A stretch of 64,000 nucleotides of DNA from Bradyrhizobium mercantei (GCF_001982635.1 NZ_MKFI01000002.1:857313-921312); one strand, 5' to 3'; counted from the stretch's first letter, positions 9,117 through 17,669 are shown. Numbers and translations: made by a program. The notes: generated from the sequence alone by a model not told the origin.

Positions 9117-9977
9117 TCAAGCCGTTCGAGCGCTCGGTCTAAACTGTGTCAAGGCGACACCAGAGATCGCCAGCAGCGCACCAACAATCAACTTCGGAGT
9201 CATCGGCTCGCCAAGGAACAATGCGCTCGACATTAAGGCGAACACAGGCAGGAGCAGACCGTAGGGGGCGACGCGCCCCATGGAGCAGCGAGCGATCAGC
9301 CAGAACCAAAGGCCAAATCCGACAATTCCTCCGATGAAAATTGTGTAGGCGAGTGCCAGCCACCCCCATTCATCCGCAGCAACGAGGCTCGCCAGTTGTC
9401 CATATTCAAGGAGCAACGACATCAACATGACCTGCGGCACCGTGAACAGCGACGACCAACCCATCAACATCAAGGGGTCAAAAGGGCCGTAGCGTTTCGT
9501 CAGGACGTTGGATACCGCGAATGCGAACGCAGCTCCGACCACCAGCAGCAGTGGCAATCCGTTTGCAGACAGGCCGGGCTCCGCCCTCAACACAAAGACG
9601 CCGGCGAATGCAAGCGCCACCCCGGAGAGAGTGGTGAGAGACGGCCTCTCCGCCAGCAGCGGCCACGCCAACAGGACCGTGAAGGGCGTGGAGAGTAGAT
9701 ATGCAACAGCCGTCATGCTTCCCGAGCCGAGCCCAAGACCGACGTAGAAGAGCCCGAAGTTCAACCCACCGAGAAAAAACGAGATAGCTGCGATCGGACG
9801 CAACTGTTCTCGCGTGGGCTTTTTGACGAACGGAATAAGCAGGAGCGCAGTGGCCAGGAAACGCAGCGCCAGGAAAAAGAACGGCGGAAACTCCGTAACG
9901 CCCATTTTGATGACCACGAACTGATATCCCCAGAGCAAGGGAACGGCCACCGCGCAAACCATCTGGATCGCAGACAT
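9117..9977 (-). CDS. EamA/DMT-superfamily exporter
   Basis: 286 aa, ten predicted membrane helices in two EamA repeats; the second starts near VGAAFAFAVSNVLTKRYG. The typical end-of-repeat motif LFLGEPMTPKLIVGALLAISGV is present. Likely exports a small metabolite. A perfect ribosome binding site (AAGGAG at 9985-9990) precedes the ATG, and a 12-bp palindrome lies directly upstream. The TetR gene upstream on the same strand carries a similar palindrome, so this exporter is the probable target. The codon bias looks less GC-extreme than that of the liv genes. Confidence 0.88.
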   Translation of the reverse strand: MSAIQMVCAVAVPLLWGYQFVVIKMGVTEFPPFFFLALRFLATALLLIPFVKKPTREQLRPIAAISFFLGGLNFGLFYVGLGLGSGSMTAVAYLLSTPFTVLLAWPLLAERPSLTTLSGVALAFAGVFVLRAEPGLSANGLPLLLVVGAAFAFAVSNVLTKRYGPFDPLMLMGWSSLFTVPQVMLMSLLLEYGQLASLVAADEWGWLALAYTIFIGGIVGFGLWFWLIARCSMGRVAPYGLLLPVFALMSSALFLGEPMTPKLIVGALLAISGVALTQFRPSARTA

Positions 9978-9993
9978 CGTATTCTCCTTTAAC

Positions 9994-10005
9994 GACCGAT
10001 CGGTC
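9994..10005. promoter_or_regulatory. Probable TetR operator in front of the EamA exporter
   Basis: Perfect 12-bp palindrome GACCGATCGGTC, 17 bp upstream of the exporter start codon. It shares the GACC/GGTC arms with the site before the tetR gene (10675-10688), pointing to control of both genes by that repressor. Confidence 0.7.
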
Positions 10006-10048
10006 CAGATATTGACGAGCCGATTGCGAGAACGGGCTCTGGACTTGG

Positions 10049-10663
10049 TTACCTGATGAAACGATCGAGCAGAGCGTCGGCGGCGGCGTGCGTTATGGCT
10101 CCCGAGGACGCCGTTTTGCTGATTACTCGCAGCCCCTCAACGAAACAGACGAGAATGCGGGCAGCATTTGCGGGGTCGACACCATCGGCTAACTTGCCCG
10201 CTGCCTTCGCACGGGAAAGTGCATCCGCCACCCGCGCCTCCATGACTTTGAAGAAGCTCGCGATGCGACGATTGACGTCAGCGTCACGCCCGGCCAGTTC
10301 CATGGCTGTGGCGATCACCAGACATCCGCGTCGACCATGGGCACCGCTCGTGCGGTTAACATACCCAGCAAGGTAGGCCCGCAAGCCATCTACGGGGTCC
10401 TTGCGAGGGTCAAGCTCGATATTCAACCGTGTCACGGCATCGTCGATGTAACGATCGAGCGCGCGCAGGAAGAGCGAGTGCTTGTCGCCGAAAGCAGCGT
10501 AAAGGCTGCCACGCGAGAGCTTCGTCGCACGAAGAAGGTCCGGCAGCGCCGTGGCATGATAGCCGCGCGACCAGAACACCCCCATCGCGCGCTCGACGGC
10601 AGCGTCCTCATCAAAACTCCGCGGGCGACCGCGGGGCAACGGCACAGAGGTTCGGTTGCTCAT
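10049..10663 (-). CDS. TetR-family transcriptional repressor
   Basis: 204 aa. The N-terminal helix-turn-helix reads GRPRSFDEDAAVERAMGVFW with the recognition helix near LSRGSLYAAFGDKHSLFLRA, then a helical ligand domain. The ATG at 10663 was chosen because an earlier in-frame ATG lies inside the operator palindrome. It sits on the same strand as the EamA exporter, about 70 bp upstream of it. The ligand is unknown. Such local TetR-exporter pairs are usually induced by the exported compound. Confidence 0.88.
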   Translation of the reverse strand: MSNRTSVPLPRGRPRSFDEDAAVERAMGVFWSRGYHATALPDLLRATKLSRGSLYAAFGDKHSLFLRALDRYIDDAVTRLNIELDPRKDPVDGLRAYLAGYVNRTSGAHGRRGCLVIATAMELAGRDADVNRRIASFFKVMEARVADALSRAKAAGKLADGVDPANAARILVCFVEGLRVISKTASSGAITHAAADALLDRFIR

Positions 10664-10674
10664 CAAAGAAATAT

Positions 10675-10688
10675 AGACCAACCGGTCT
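10675..10688. promoter_or_regulatory. Probable autoregulatory TetR operator
   Basis: Inverted repeat AGACC-AACC-GGTCT, 12 bp upstream of the tetR start codon; related to the exporter operator at 9994-10005. Confidence 0.65.
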
Positions 10689-10815
10689 TTAAATCAAGCG
10701 GCCGCTATTGGCCATTTCGACCGATTTCACGTGGATCGCGATATCAGCTTATTCTGCGGAAGCGGACATCGGACCGCTGGCGCTCATGAGTATGCGCTAG
10801 CTCGCGCCGTACGCA

Positions 10816-11199
10816 TCAGCCCTTCTTGCGCGCCTTCGCCGGCACTTCCTTGGCGTAGATATCCGGCTTGAAGCCGACGACGCGCTTCGGCCCGAGGTCG
10901 AGCACCGGACGCTTGATCATCGAGGGCTGCTCGGCCATCAGCGCCAGCGCCTTGCGCTCGTTCAGGCCTTCCTTGTCGGCATCGGGCAGCTTCTTGAAGG
11001 TGGTGCCGGCACGGTTGAGCAGCGTCTCCCAGCCGACCTCGTCGCTCCACTGCTTGAGCTTGTCCTTGGCGATGCCAGCGGTCTTGTAGTCGTGGAAGTC
11101 GTAGACAACGCCATGGTCGTCGAGCCAGGCGCGCGCCTTCTTCATGGTGTCGCAGTTCTTGATGCCGTAGATGGTGATGGTCAAAGCTGGTCCCCGCAT
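10816..11199 (-). CDS. ArsC/Spx-family protein (YffB-like)
   Basis: 127-aa thioredoxin-fold protein. TITIYGIKNCDTMKKARAWL carries the single N-terminal Cys of the ArsC/YffB group, and IKRPVLDLG near the C-terminus is the family's cis-Pro region with a basic residue. YffB-type members are annotated as arsenate reductase-like, but arsenate activity is not established and no ars genes are nearby. A TTG at 11184, preceded by GGGGA, may be the true start, giving MTITIYG. Confidence 0.85.
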   Translation of the reverse strand: MRGPALTITIYGIKNCDTMKKARAWLDDHGVVYDFHDYKTAGIAKDKLKQWSDEVGWETLLNRAGTTFKKLPDADKEGLNERKALALMAEQPSMIKRPVLDLGPKRVVGFKPDIYAKEVPAKARKKG

Positions 11200-11314
11200 G
11201 CGATTGCCGCGGGGAAACTAGCCGCGCGGCAATCCCCGCGCCAGATCGGGAGGAGCCGGTCTCCACACCGATTTCGCGCGCGTCGTTACGGCATTATGGC
11301 GCAAACGCCACAAG

Positions 11315-11494
11315 ATGAAGAATGCCTATGTGACCTACGCCGACCTGGTGAAGCGGCTGAAGAAGCACGGCCTGAAAGACGAGACCGAAGCCGGGATCAC
11401 CATGAAGCTCAAGCGAGGATCGTTTACGGCGATCTTCCTTCTTGCATGCATTGCAGCATTAGAGCTTGAACAGGAGATTTTGGAGGAGATTTAG
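11315..11494 (+). CDS. Small DUF6471-like protein
   Basis: 59 aa, not long enough for most gene callers. The YVTYADLVKRLKKHG segment followed by KDETEAGITMKLKRGSF and FLLACIAALELE resembles DUF6471 domains of bradyrhizobia: a helix-turn-helix-like start, then K-x-x-RG-x-F and an alanine-rich helix. The frame stays open upstream to 11222, so a non-ATG start is possible, and no good ribosome binding site precedes 11315. The N-terminal part of the usual domain is weak here, so this may be a decaying copy. Confidence 0.5.
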   Translation: MKNAYVTYADLVKRLKKHGLKDETEAGITMKLKRGSFTAIFLLACIAALELEQEILEEI

Positions 11495-11594
11495 GCTCTT
11501 CAAGCCATCCGCTTAACGTCGTAGAGCCGGAACTTTTTCTTTGCTGCGCGTTATGATTTTTGGGCAGGCAACGTCAGCTTTGGAGAGAGGAGCC

Positions 11595-11795
11595 ATGAAG
11601 CGGCGGCGACGAGTTAAGCAGATATTCCCACTTGAAGAACGCCTTACCGAAGAAGCCGAACGGCTACGCAGACGGGCTAAGGCACTCCCCCCGGGTCGAG
11701 AGCGCGAGACGCTACTGAGACGAGCGAGGCACGACGAAACCACTGCCAATTTGACGGAGTGGCTTCTGTCCGCGAGCCCGCGCGCACCGATCTAA
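11595..11795 (+). CDS. Small conserved bradyrhizobial protein, unknown function
   Basis: 66 aa, strongly basic and Arg/Glu-rich: KQIFPLEERLTEEAERLRRRAKALPPG, then RETLLRRARHDETTANLTEWL. It should form one amphipathic helix with a Pro-Gly break. Small proteins with this FPLEERL...LPPG...TEWL pattern recur in Bradyrhizobium (recalled, not searched). The ATG at 11595 is preceded by AGGAG. The stop codon overlaps a strong AAGGAGG for the next small gene, so the two are probably cotranslated. Confidence 0.65.
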   Translation: MKRRRRVKQIFPLEERLTEEAERLRRRAKALPPGRERETLLRRARHDETTANLTEWLLSASPRAPI

Positions 11796-11807
11796 GGAGG
11801 CCTCGCC

Positions 11808-11918
11808 ATGCAGATGGATCACCGTGATTTGGACGGGGTTGAGGTCGCATTTGTCTGCACTGCGGCTGTGTCTTTCGCCGCCCTCATCGCGAGCATGACT
11901 TGGCTATTACTGCAATGA
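11808..11918 (+). CDS. Very small single-pass membrane protein
   Basis: 36-aa frame starting 7 nt after a perfect AAGGAGG (11794-11800), which itself overlaps the stop of the 66-aa gene. The product has a short acidic head (MQMDHRDLDGVEV) and one hydrophobic helix (AFVCTAAVSFAALIASMTWL). No family recognised. The strong ribosome binding site and tight coupling argue for translation. A terminator hairpin follows 11 bp after the stop. Confidence 0.5.
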   Translation: MQMDHRDLDGVEVAFVCTAAVSFAALIASMTWLLLQ

Positions 11919-11929
11919 AGCAAGGAAAA

Positions 11930-11949
11930 GGCCGCCTCAGTTGGCGGCC
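11930..11949 (-). terminator. Intrinsic terminator between convergent genes
   Basis: 7-bp perfect stem GGCCGCC (11930-11936) with GGCGGCC (11943-11949) and a 6-nt loop. On the minus strand it is followed by TTTTCCTT, so it should terminate the hydrolase transcript; it may also act on the small plus-strand genes. Confidence 0.75.
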
Positions 11950-11987
11950 TCTCCGGCTTGTGGCGTTTGCGCCATAATACCGCGTCC

Positions 11988-13028
11988 TCAGACCTTGCTG
12001 ACGTCGATGATGGCCTGGACGAAGGCCTGCGGCGCCTCCTGTGGCAGATTGTGGCCGATGCCGCCGGGGAGCTGGCGATGCTCATAATGCCCGGAGAACT
12101 TCTTGGCATAAGCGGCGGGCTCCGGATGCGGCGCGCCGTTGGCGTCGCCCTCCATCGTGATGGTCGGAATCGCGATGCCGGGGGCCTGCGCGAGCGTCTT
12201 CTCGAACGCGTCGTACTTGGCTTCGCCCTCGGCGATGCCAAGCCGCCAGCGGTAATTGTGGATCACGATATCGACGTGGTCGGGGTTCTCGAAGGCACCA
12301 GCGCTGCGGTCATAGGTGGCGTCGTCGAACTTCCACTGCGGCGAGGCGAGCTGCCAGATCAGCTTGTTGAAGTCGTGCCGGTTCTTGGCATAGCCCTCGC
12401 GGCCGCGCTCGGTCGCGAAATAGAACTGGTACCACCATTGCAGTTCGGCCTTCGGCGGCAGCGGCAGCTTGCCGGCCGCCTGGCTGCCGATCAGGTAGCC
12501 GCTGACCGACACCATGGCCTTGCAGCGCTCGGGCCAGAGCACCGCCATGATGTTGGCGGTGCGCGCACCCCAGTCGTAGCCGCCGAGCACCGCCTTCTCG
12601 ATCTTCAGCGCGTCCATCAGGGCGATGATGTCGGCGGCGACCGCGACCGGCTGGCCGCTGCGCTTGGTATCTGAGGAGAGGAAGCGCGTGGTGCCGTAGC
12701 CGCGCAGATGCGGCACGATCACGCGGTAGCCGGCTTCCGCCAGCGCCGGCGCGACGTCGGCATAACTGTGGATATCGTAGGGCCAGCCGTGCAGCAGGAT
12801 GACGGCGGGACCGGTGGCCGGTCCCATCTCGACATAACCGGTATCGAGCACGCCGGCATTGATCTGCTTGACCGGACCGATCGTGGTGTGGCCGCCAGTC
12901 TTGACCGCCGGTAGCGCCGGCTTGGTCTGCGCGCTGGCCGATCCAATCAAGCCAAATCGGGAAGCGGCGAGGATCCCGCCGGCGATGCCAAGGAAGCGGC
13001 GGCGTTGCTGATTGAAGGTCTCGGACAT
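11988..13028 (-). CDS. Tat-exported alpha/beta hydrolase (epoxide hydrolase / dehalogenase type)
   Basis: 346 aa. N-terminal RRRFLG (residues 9-14) and a hydrophobic stretch ending ASAQ give a Tat signal. The fold motifs are HGWP at 80-83 (oxyanion loop), the nucleophile elbow GGYDWGA with Asp152, and the catalytic His326 in GIGHNLPQE. An Asp nucleophile marks the epoxide hydrolase/haloalkane dehalogenase branch rather than serine esterases. Cap-domain aromatics WWYQFYF fit. It is divergent from the winged-helix/TPR regulator (163 bp between starts), a likely regulator of this gene. The substrate is unknown. Confidence 0.9.
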   Translation of the reverse strand: MSETFNQQRRRFLGIAGGILAASRFGLIGSASAQTKPALPAVKTGGHTTIGPVKQINAGVLDTGYVEMGPATGPAVILLHGWPYDIHSYADVAPALAEAGYRVIVPHLRGYGTTRFLSSDTKRSGQPVAVAADIIALMDALKIEKAVLGGYDWGARTANIMAVLWPERCKAMVSVSGYLIGSQAAGKLPLPPKAELQWWYQFYFATERGREGYAKNRHDFNKLIWQLASPQWKFDDATYDRSAGAFENPDHVDIVIHNYRWRLGIAEGEAKYDAFEKTLAQAPGIAIPTITMEGDANGAPHPEPAAYAKKFSGHYEHRQLPGGIGHNLPQEAPQAFVQAIIDVSKV

Positions 13029-13191
13029 GGCGATCTCCTGACGTCTGGTGTCGAAATCAATATTGCAGAGACCGAACCCGTCCGCTTTGAGAGGACATGG
13101 ATTTGTCCTTCAGACCGTCGTGATTTTGGCTCCGCCCGGCCTGTGCTAGGTTCCGCCGCGGACTCAGCCGCCGGCCGCCGGACTCTTCGAT

Positions 13192-14745
13192 TTGACCTAC
13201 CATTTCAACGACTTGACCCTCGATTCCGAGCGCCGGGAGCTGCGCCGCGGCAACTCCCTGGTGGCCGTCGAGCCGCAGGTCTTCGACCTCCTCGAATTCC
13301 TGATCCGCGCCCGCGATCGGGTGGTCAGCCGCGACGAGGTGCTGGCGGCCGTCTGGCACGGGCGGATCGTTTCGGAGGCGACGCTGAGCAGCCGGGTCAA
13401 CGCCGCGCGGACCGCGATCGGCGACAATGGCGAGGAGCAGCGATTGATCCGCACCCTGCCCCGCAAAGGTCTCCGCTTTGTCGGCGATGTCAGGGAGGAC
13501 ACCGCGCCCGCTCGTCCGGTTGCCGATAACGCCACCCCGCCACGGCCGAGCGAGGGCCCGTCGATCGCCGTGCTGCCCTTCACCAATATGAGCGGCGATC
13601 CCGAGCAGGACTATTTCGCCGACGGGATCGCCGAGGACATCACCACCGCGCTGGCGCGTTGCAGCCGCCTCACCGTGATCGCGCGCAACTCCGCCTTCAC
13701 CTACAAGGGCAAGGCGGTCGATATCCGCCAGGTCGGGCGCGATCTCGGCGTCGGCTACGTGCTCGAGGGCAGCGTCCGCCGCGGCGGCGATCGCCTGCGC
13801 ATCACCGGACAGTTGATCGACGCCGTCTCCGGAGCGCATCTGTGGGCCGACCGGTTCGATGGCGCGGCGACCGATGTGTTCGACCTGCAGGACCGCATCA
13901 CCGAGAATGTGGTCGGCGCGATCGAGCCGACGATGCTGGTCGCCGAGGCCGAGCGGGTGCGGGCCGCGCCACCCGACAAGCTCGACGCCTACGACCTGCT
14001 GCTGCGCGCCTACAGCCTGCGCTACGAGTTCACGCCCGAGAGCATGGAAGCCGCGCTCGATTGCCTCGACCAGGCGCTGACGCTCGACCCCTCCTATGCG
14101 CCCGCCCTTGCCGCGTCGGCCTATTGCCATGCGATGCGCCATGTCCAGGGCTGGCTGAAGCCTGATGACGCCTACCGGGAGCGCGCGGTCGCGCAGGCCT
14201 GGCGCGCGGTGGAGCTTACGCCCGGTGATCCGCAGGTGCTGTGGATGGCGGCGTTCGCGATCTGGAACATGGCCGACGAGATCGAGCCGGCGCGCGACTT
14301 GTTCGAGCGCTCGCTCGCGATCAATCCGAACTCGGCGATGGCGCTCGTGCTCTGCGGCTGGATCGAGGCGATGCGCGGCAACCAACAGGCCGGCCGGACC
14401 ATGATCGAGCGCGCGCAGCGGCTCAACCCGCGCGACCCGCGCGGCTGGTTCGCCTCCGCAGCACTCGCGATCTGCGCGGTGCTCGACGGAAACTTTGCCG
14501 AAGCGGTGATTTGGGCCGACAAGGCGCTGGCGCAGAACCGCCGCTTCGCAGTCGCCCTGCGCGTCCTGATCGTCGCGCTGGTGAAAACCGGCGAGACCGC
14601 CCGCGCGACCCAGATCGCGCGCGAATTGCTCAAGGTCGATCCGGAGTTTTCGATCTCCGGATTCCTGTCGCGGATTCCGTTCCCGGTGGAAGCGATGTCG
14701 GCGACCTATCGCGAAACGCTGAGGGCGGCCGGCGTCCCGGACTGA
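13192..14745 (+). CDS. Winged-helix regulator with TolB-like domain and TPR repeats
   Basis: 517 aa. An OmpR-type winged helix occupies about residues 1-95 (AVEPQVFDLLEFLIRARDRVVSRDEVL, RTLPRKGLRFVG). A TolB-like/adenylate-cyclase-associated segment runs from about 122 to 225 (SIAVLPFTNMSGDPEQDYFADG). TPR-like helices fill the rest. There is no membrane helix and no receiver domain. The likely start is TTG at 13192; no ATG fits the family N-terminus. It is divergent from the Tat-hydrolase gene. The last 75 bp and the downstream flank recur at 17371-17454 and, shorter, at 19930-19960, marking borders of inserted gene blocks. Confidence 0.88.
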   Translation: MTYHFNDLTLDSERRELRRGNSLVAVEPQVFDLLEFLIRARDRVVSRDEVLAAVWHGRIVSEATLSSRVNAARTAIGDNGEEQRLIRTLPRKGLRFVGDVREDTAPARPVADNATPPRPSEGPSIAVLPFTNMSGDPEQDYFADGIAEDITTALARCSRLTVIARNSAFTYKGKAVDIRQVGRDLGVGYVLEGSVRRGGDRLRITGQLIDAVSGAHLWADRFDGAATDVFDLQDRITENVVGAIEPTMLVAEAERVRAAPPDKLDAYDLLLRAYSLRYEFTPESMEAALDCLDQALTLDPSYAPALAASAYCHAMRHVQGWLKPDDAYRERAVAQAWRAVELTPGDPQVLWMAAFAIWNMADEIEPARDLFERSLAINPNSAMALVLCGWIEAMRGNQQAGRTMIERAQRLNPRDPRGWFASAALAICAVLDGNFAEAVIWADKALAQNRRFAVALRVLIVALVKTGETARATQIARELLKVDPEFSISGFLSRIPFPVEAMSATYRETLRAAGVPD

Positions 14746-14852
14746 GGCCGCTCTCTCTGACGGCTCTCTGACGTCGCGACGTCATTCGACCGGGGCCGTC
14801 GTGGGGTGTGCGCTTGACGCTTGGCCGCTATCCCCGTTGAGCGCATCCGCTT

Positions 14853-15773
14853 ATGATCGGCCACATGGATATAGCCGGCTTCGACCTCAACTTGATGAAG
14901 GCCTTTGATGCGTTGTACGCGGAGCGTCACGTGACGCGCGCCGGATCGCGGATCGGCCTCAGCCAGTCGGCGATGAGCGGAGCACTCACGCGCTTGCGAG
15001 AGCTTCTTGGGGACGAGCTCTTCGTGCGAACGCCTTCAGGCATGCAGCCGACGCCCCGCGCCCATGACCTCGCTGGTCCCGTCTCGGATGCGCTCCGGCT
15101 TCTCCGGAGCGCGCTACAGTCCGATAGCTTCGACCCCGCGACGGCCGACAATACCGTGACGCTCGCGATGACCGACTATGCGGCGTTCGTGTTGTTGCCG
15201 CCGCTCATGGCCCGCCTCAGCGTCGATGCCCCGCATATCAACGTGCGCGTCTGCGGGATGTTCGGGCGAGACGAAGCTATCACGCTGCTCGACAGCGGCG
15301 AGGCGAACCTCGCGATCGGTTTCCCCGTCGAGACATCGGCGCGCATTATCAGCAGCCCGCTGTTTCTTGAGAGTTTCGCCTGCGTCGTGCGGGAGGGACA
15401 TCCGGCGTTCGCAGGGGGTCCAAGCCTGAAGGCTTTCGCGGCGGCGCCGCACCTTCTGGTTTCTCCCGAAGGCGACCGCTCCGGGATCGTCGATCTGAGG
15501 CTTGCCGAACTCGGCCTCGAACGGCGCGTCGTGCTGAGCCTGCCGCAGTTTCTGGCGGCGCCCTTCGTGATCGCCGGAACCGACCTCGTCGCGACGCTGG
15601 CCTCCCGGGTCGCACGAAGGTTCGCTGATACCGGAGCTGGAATAATGATGTATGACCCGCCGCTCGAACTGCCCACCTGGCCGCTCCATTTGATGTGGCA
15701 CCGGCGGGCCGATACGCATGGGGCGATCGCCTGGCTGCGCGGCATCATCACCAAAGTAGCCGCCTCCGCTTGA
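14853..15773 (+). CDS. LysR-family transcriptional regulator
   Basis: 306 aa, with an ATG at 14865 as the alternative start (MDIAGFDLNLMKAFDAL). The helix-turn-helix (AGSRIGLSQSAMSGALTRLRE) is in the first 65 residues, and a NodD-like effector domain follows (TLAMTDYAAFVLLPPLMARL). It is the first gene of cargo block A, followed by an epimerase-like gene and a DoxX-like gene on the same strand, which it may control. Confidence 0.88.
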   Translation: MIGHMDIAGFDLNLMKAFDALYAERHVTRAGSRIGLSQSAMSGALTRLRELLGDELFVRTPSGMQPTPRAHDLAGPVSDALRLLRSALQSDSFDPATADNTVTLAMTDYAAFVLLPPLMARLSVDAPHINVRVCGMFGRDEAITLLDSGEANLAIGFPVETSARIISSPLFLESFACVVREGHPAFAGGPSLKAFAAAPHLLVSPEGDRSGIVDLRLAELGLERRVVLSLPQFLAAPFVIAGTDLVATLASRVARRFADTGAGIMMYDPPLELPTWPLHLMWHRRADTHGAIAWLRGIITKVAASA

Positions 15774-15874
15774 CGCCATCGGCGCGATCGATAGCGCCAC
15801 ATCAGGACTCGCGATTTCCATCCGCATTGTCGTTCCGCTTTGTTGGATTCACCGACATTGAAGAGGTGATCGAC

Positions 15875-16765
15875 ATGCGAGTTTTGGTAACGGGCGCGAC
15901 GGGATTGATCGGCGGTGCGGTCGCGCATCGATTGAAAGAGGACGGTCATGACATCGTGGGGCTCGCCCGGTCGGAAGCGAGCGCGGCCAAGCTGCTCGAC
16001 CGAGGCTTCGTGGTGGAAAAAGGCGAGCTTGCCGACCCTGTGAGCCTGGCCTCGGCGGTGCGGGGCGTGGACGCCGTCGTCCATGCCGCTTCGCCCAACG
16101 ACCAGAATGCCGCGTCTCTCGATGAGATTGCGACGCGTGCAATCCTTCAAGCCCAACGCGGAACGGGTCAGCGCTTCATCTATACAAGTGGCAGCCTGGT
16201 CTACGGCTCCACGGGCGACACGCCAGCGACCGAGGACACTCCACTGAACCCAATCGAGATGGTCCGCTGGCGCCAGGCGCTGGAACGCGAGATCCTCGCG
16301 GCCGGAGCCGAGGGCGTCCATCCGGTCGTTATCCGCCCTGCCTGGGTCTACGGCAACTGGGGCGGCGCCGCGATGATGATGGTCGCAGCGGCCAGGGAAC
16401 ATGGTGCGGCGCTTCATGTCGGTGACGGTCAAAATCGCTGGTCGACCGTGCATGCCGACGACCTGGCCGATCTCTATGCGCTCGCGCTCGAACGGGCACC
16501 GGCGGGATCCGTCTTCAATGGCGCGCACGGTTCGGCGCCGCGGCTCGTCGAGATCGCCCGCGCAGCGAGCGAGTTGGGCGGTGCCGGCGGCCGAGTGGCG
16601 GCATGGCCGCTCGACGAAGCGCGCAAGGTCCTCTGGGGCTTCGCCGATGCGATCGCCTCCGATCAGATCATCTCGGGCGAGAAGGCGAAGCGCGAACTCG
16701 GCTGGAATCCCTCGCGGGCATCGATCATCGACAAGTTGCGCGCTTATGCGTTGGCGGTCGCTTAA
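15875..16765 (+). CDS. NAD-dependent epimerase/dehydratase-like protein (atypical SDR)
   Basis: 296 aa. N-terminal Rossmann motif GATGLIGG at residues 7-14 and DAVVHAASPND near 68 indicate NAD(P) binding. The usual catalytic YxxxK is not visible: the matching region reads MVRWRQALEREIL, so this is an atypical member or uses other residues. HADDLADLYALALE is the extended-SDR C-terminal signature. The ATG at 15875 follows AAGAGG. The DoxX-like gene starts 4 nt after the stop, suggesting an operon. Confidence 0.82.
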   Translation: MRVLVTGATGLIGGAVAHRLKEDGHDIVGLARSEASAAKLLDRGFVVEKGELADPVSLASAVRGVDAVVHAASPNDQNAASLDEIATRAILQAQRGTGQRFIYTSGSLVYGSTGDTPATEDTPLNPIEMVRWRQALEREILAAGAEGVHPVVIRPAWVYGNWGGAAMMMVAAAREHGAALHVGDGQNRWSTVHADDLADLYALALERAPAGSVFNGAHGSAPRLVEIARAASELGGAGGRVAAWPLDEARKVLWGFADAIASDQIISGEKAKRELGWNPSRASIIDKLRAYALAVA

Positions 16766-16768
16766 GCC

Positions 16769-17086
16769 ATGCACATGATATTCCTCAGGCTGCTTGCCGT
16801 TGCCTTCGCCAGTGCAGGTCTGTTCAATGCGATCGCGACATCGGCGACGCGCAGCAACTTTGTTCGATGGGGGTATCCTGCGTGGTGGTGCCGAGTCACC
16901 GGCGGATTGGAAATATCGGCCGCAATCCTGGTCGCTGTCCCGGCAACCCGTACAGCAGGCTTGGTCCTCTGCGCCATCATTCTCGCGGCGGCAGCTTTGA
17001 CCATCCTGCGACATCGGGAGTTTTCCCATCTCGCGCCGATCGGTTGCTTTGCTGCCTTGCTCCTGATGGCGTGTCGGATTTCCTGA
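16769..17086 (+). CDS. DoxX-like small membrane protein
   Basis: 105 aa, four predicted membrane helices, with the DoxX_2-type order (FNAIATSATRSNFVRWGYPAWW, then TGGLEISAAILV). The function of this family is poorly defined; some members are linked to quinone or thiosulfate metabolism. Its ATG lies 4 nt after the epimerase-like gene. Confidence 0.7.
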   Translation: MHMIFLRLLAVAFASAGLFNAIATSATRSNFVRWGYPAWWCRVTGGLEISAAILVAVPATRTAGLVLCAIILAAAALTILRHREFSHLAPIGCFAALLLMACRIS

Positions 17087-17234
17087 AAGATCGGTGGCTT
17101 CCGTGCACTTGGCGAAGATGCCGATCTGCTTGGCTTGGTATGCCGAAGGAAGACGAGTCCCCTTGGGCGCCAAACCGTCGGGTCGCCCGGATCTTCCTTG
17201 CAAGCGCAGAGCCACAGCCGGACTGAGCCGAGCA

Positions 17235-17370
17235 CTACAATCCCGGTAATCTCGCCACCCAGGCCTTGGTGGCCTGGCAGCTGTCGATCGCGCGGACGTA
17301 GCCAAGTCGTGCGGGCGAGATAGTCCCGCTCGACCGAACCGGAACGTAGTTTCCGGTTCGCAGGCCGAGG
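17235..17370 (-). pseudogene. Glutathione S-transferase 3' fragment, copy 1
   Basis: On the minus strand the segment encodes the end of a GST C-terminal domain (GLRTGNYVP, then GYVRAIDSCQATKAW and a stop at 17237). A deletion shifts the frame between the two parts. The homology with copy 3 starts at about 17197, beyond the stop. It is joined directly to a fragment of the winged-helix/TPR regulator gene at 17371. The 110 bp between the DoxX-like gene and this fragment hold nothing recognisable. Confidence 0.75.
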
Positions 17371-17454
17371 CGGATTCCGTTCCCGGTGCAATCGATGTCC
17401 GCGACTTATCGTGAAACCCTCAAGGCGGCCGGTGTGCCGGACTGACGCCGCTCT
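17371..17454 (+). pseudogene. 3' fragment of the winged-helix/TPR regulator gene, copy 1
   Basis: Matches 14671-14754 at 73 of 84 positions by direct count, including the encoded ending RIPFPV...MSATYRETLKAAGVPD and the stop codon, and continues with weaker similarity to about 17510. It is fused at its left to the GST fragment. No promoter or start is present, so it is a relic and the left border of cargo block B. Confidence 0.85.
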
Positions 17455-17570
17455 GACCTCGCAATGTCATTCACCCGTGGCGCGCCGCGTGGCTCGTTTG
17501 GCAGCGTCGGCTCACCACCCCGTCAACACCTCACGCTCATGTGTCCAGAAAAGGCAGGCGGCCTTATTGC

Positions 17571-17603
17571 ATTACGATCGTAATTTAATATTATGATCGT
17601 AAT
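17571..17603. promoter_or_regulatory. Tandem operators upstream of the amidase gene
   Basis: A perfect 14-bp palindrome ATTACGATCGTAAT (17571-17584) and a near copy ATTATGATCGTAAT (17590-17603), 19 bp centre to centre, lie 67-99 bp before the amidase ATG in an A/T-rich patch likely to hold the promoter. The spacing suits two dimers on one face of the helix. The TetR gene two genes along is the obvious candidate regulator. Confidence 0.7.
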
Positions 17604-17669
17604 GGCATCGAGCTGAGCCGCTGTTGAGCGGCTGCGGAATGCCGCAAACACGCTCTGTGCGAGGCCCCC

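Noticed and set aside
11595..11918. Toxin-antitoxin interpretation of the 66-aa and 36-aa pair
   Set aside because: Size and coupling would fit, but the first protein resembles a widespread bradyrhizobial small protein and nothing indicates toxicity; left as unknown.
15176..17305. Minus-strand open frame of 709 codons across block A
   Set aside because: It runs antisense through LysR, epimerase-like and DoxX-like genes that have clear family motifs; its product is Arg/Pro-rich with no domain pattern, typical of GC-rich antisense frames.
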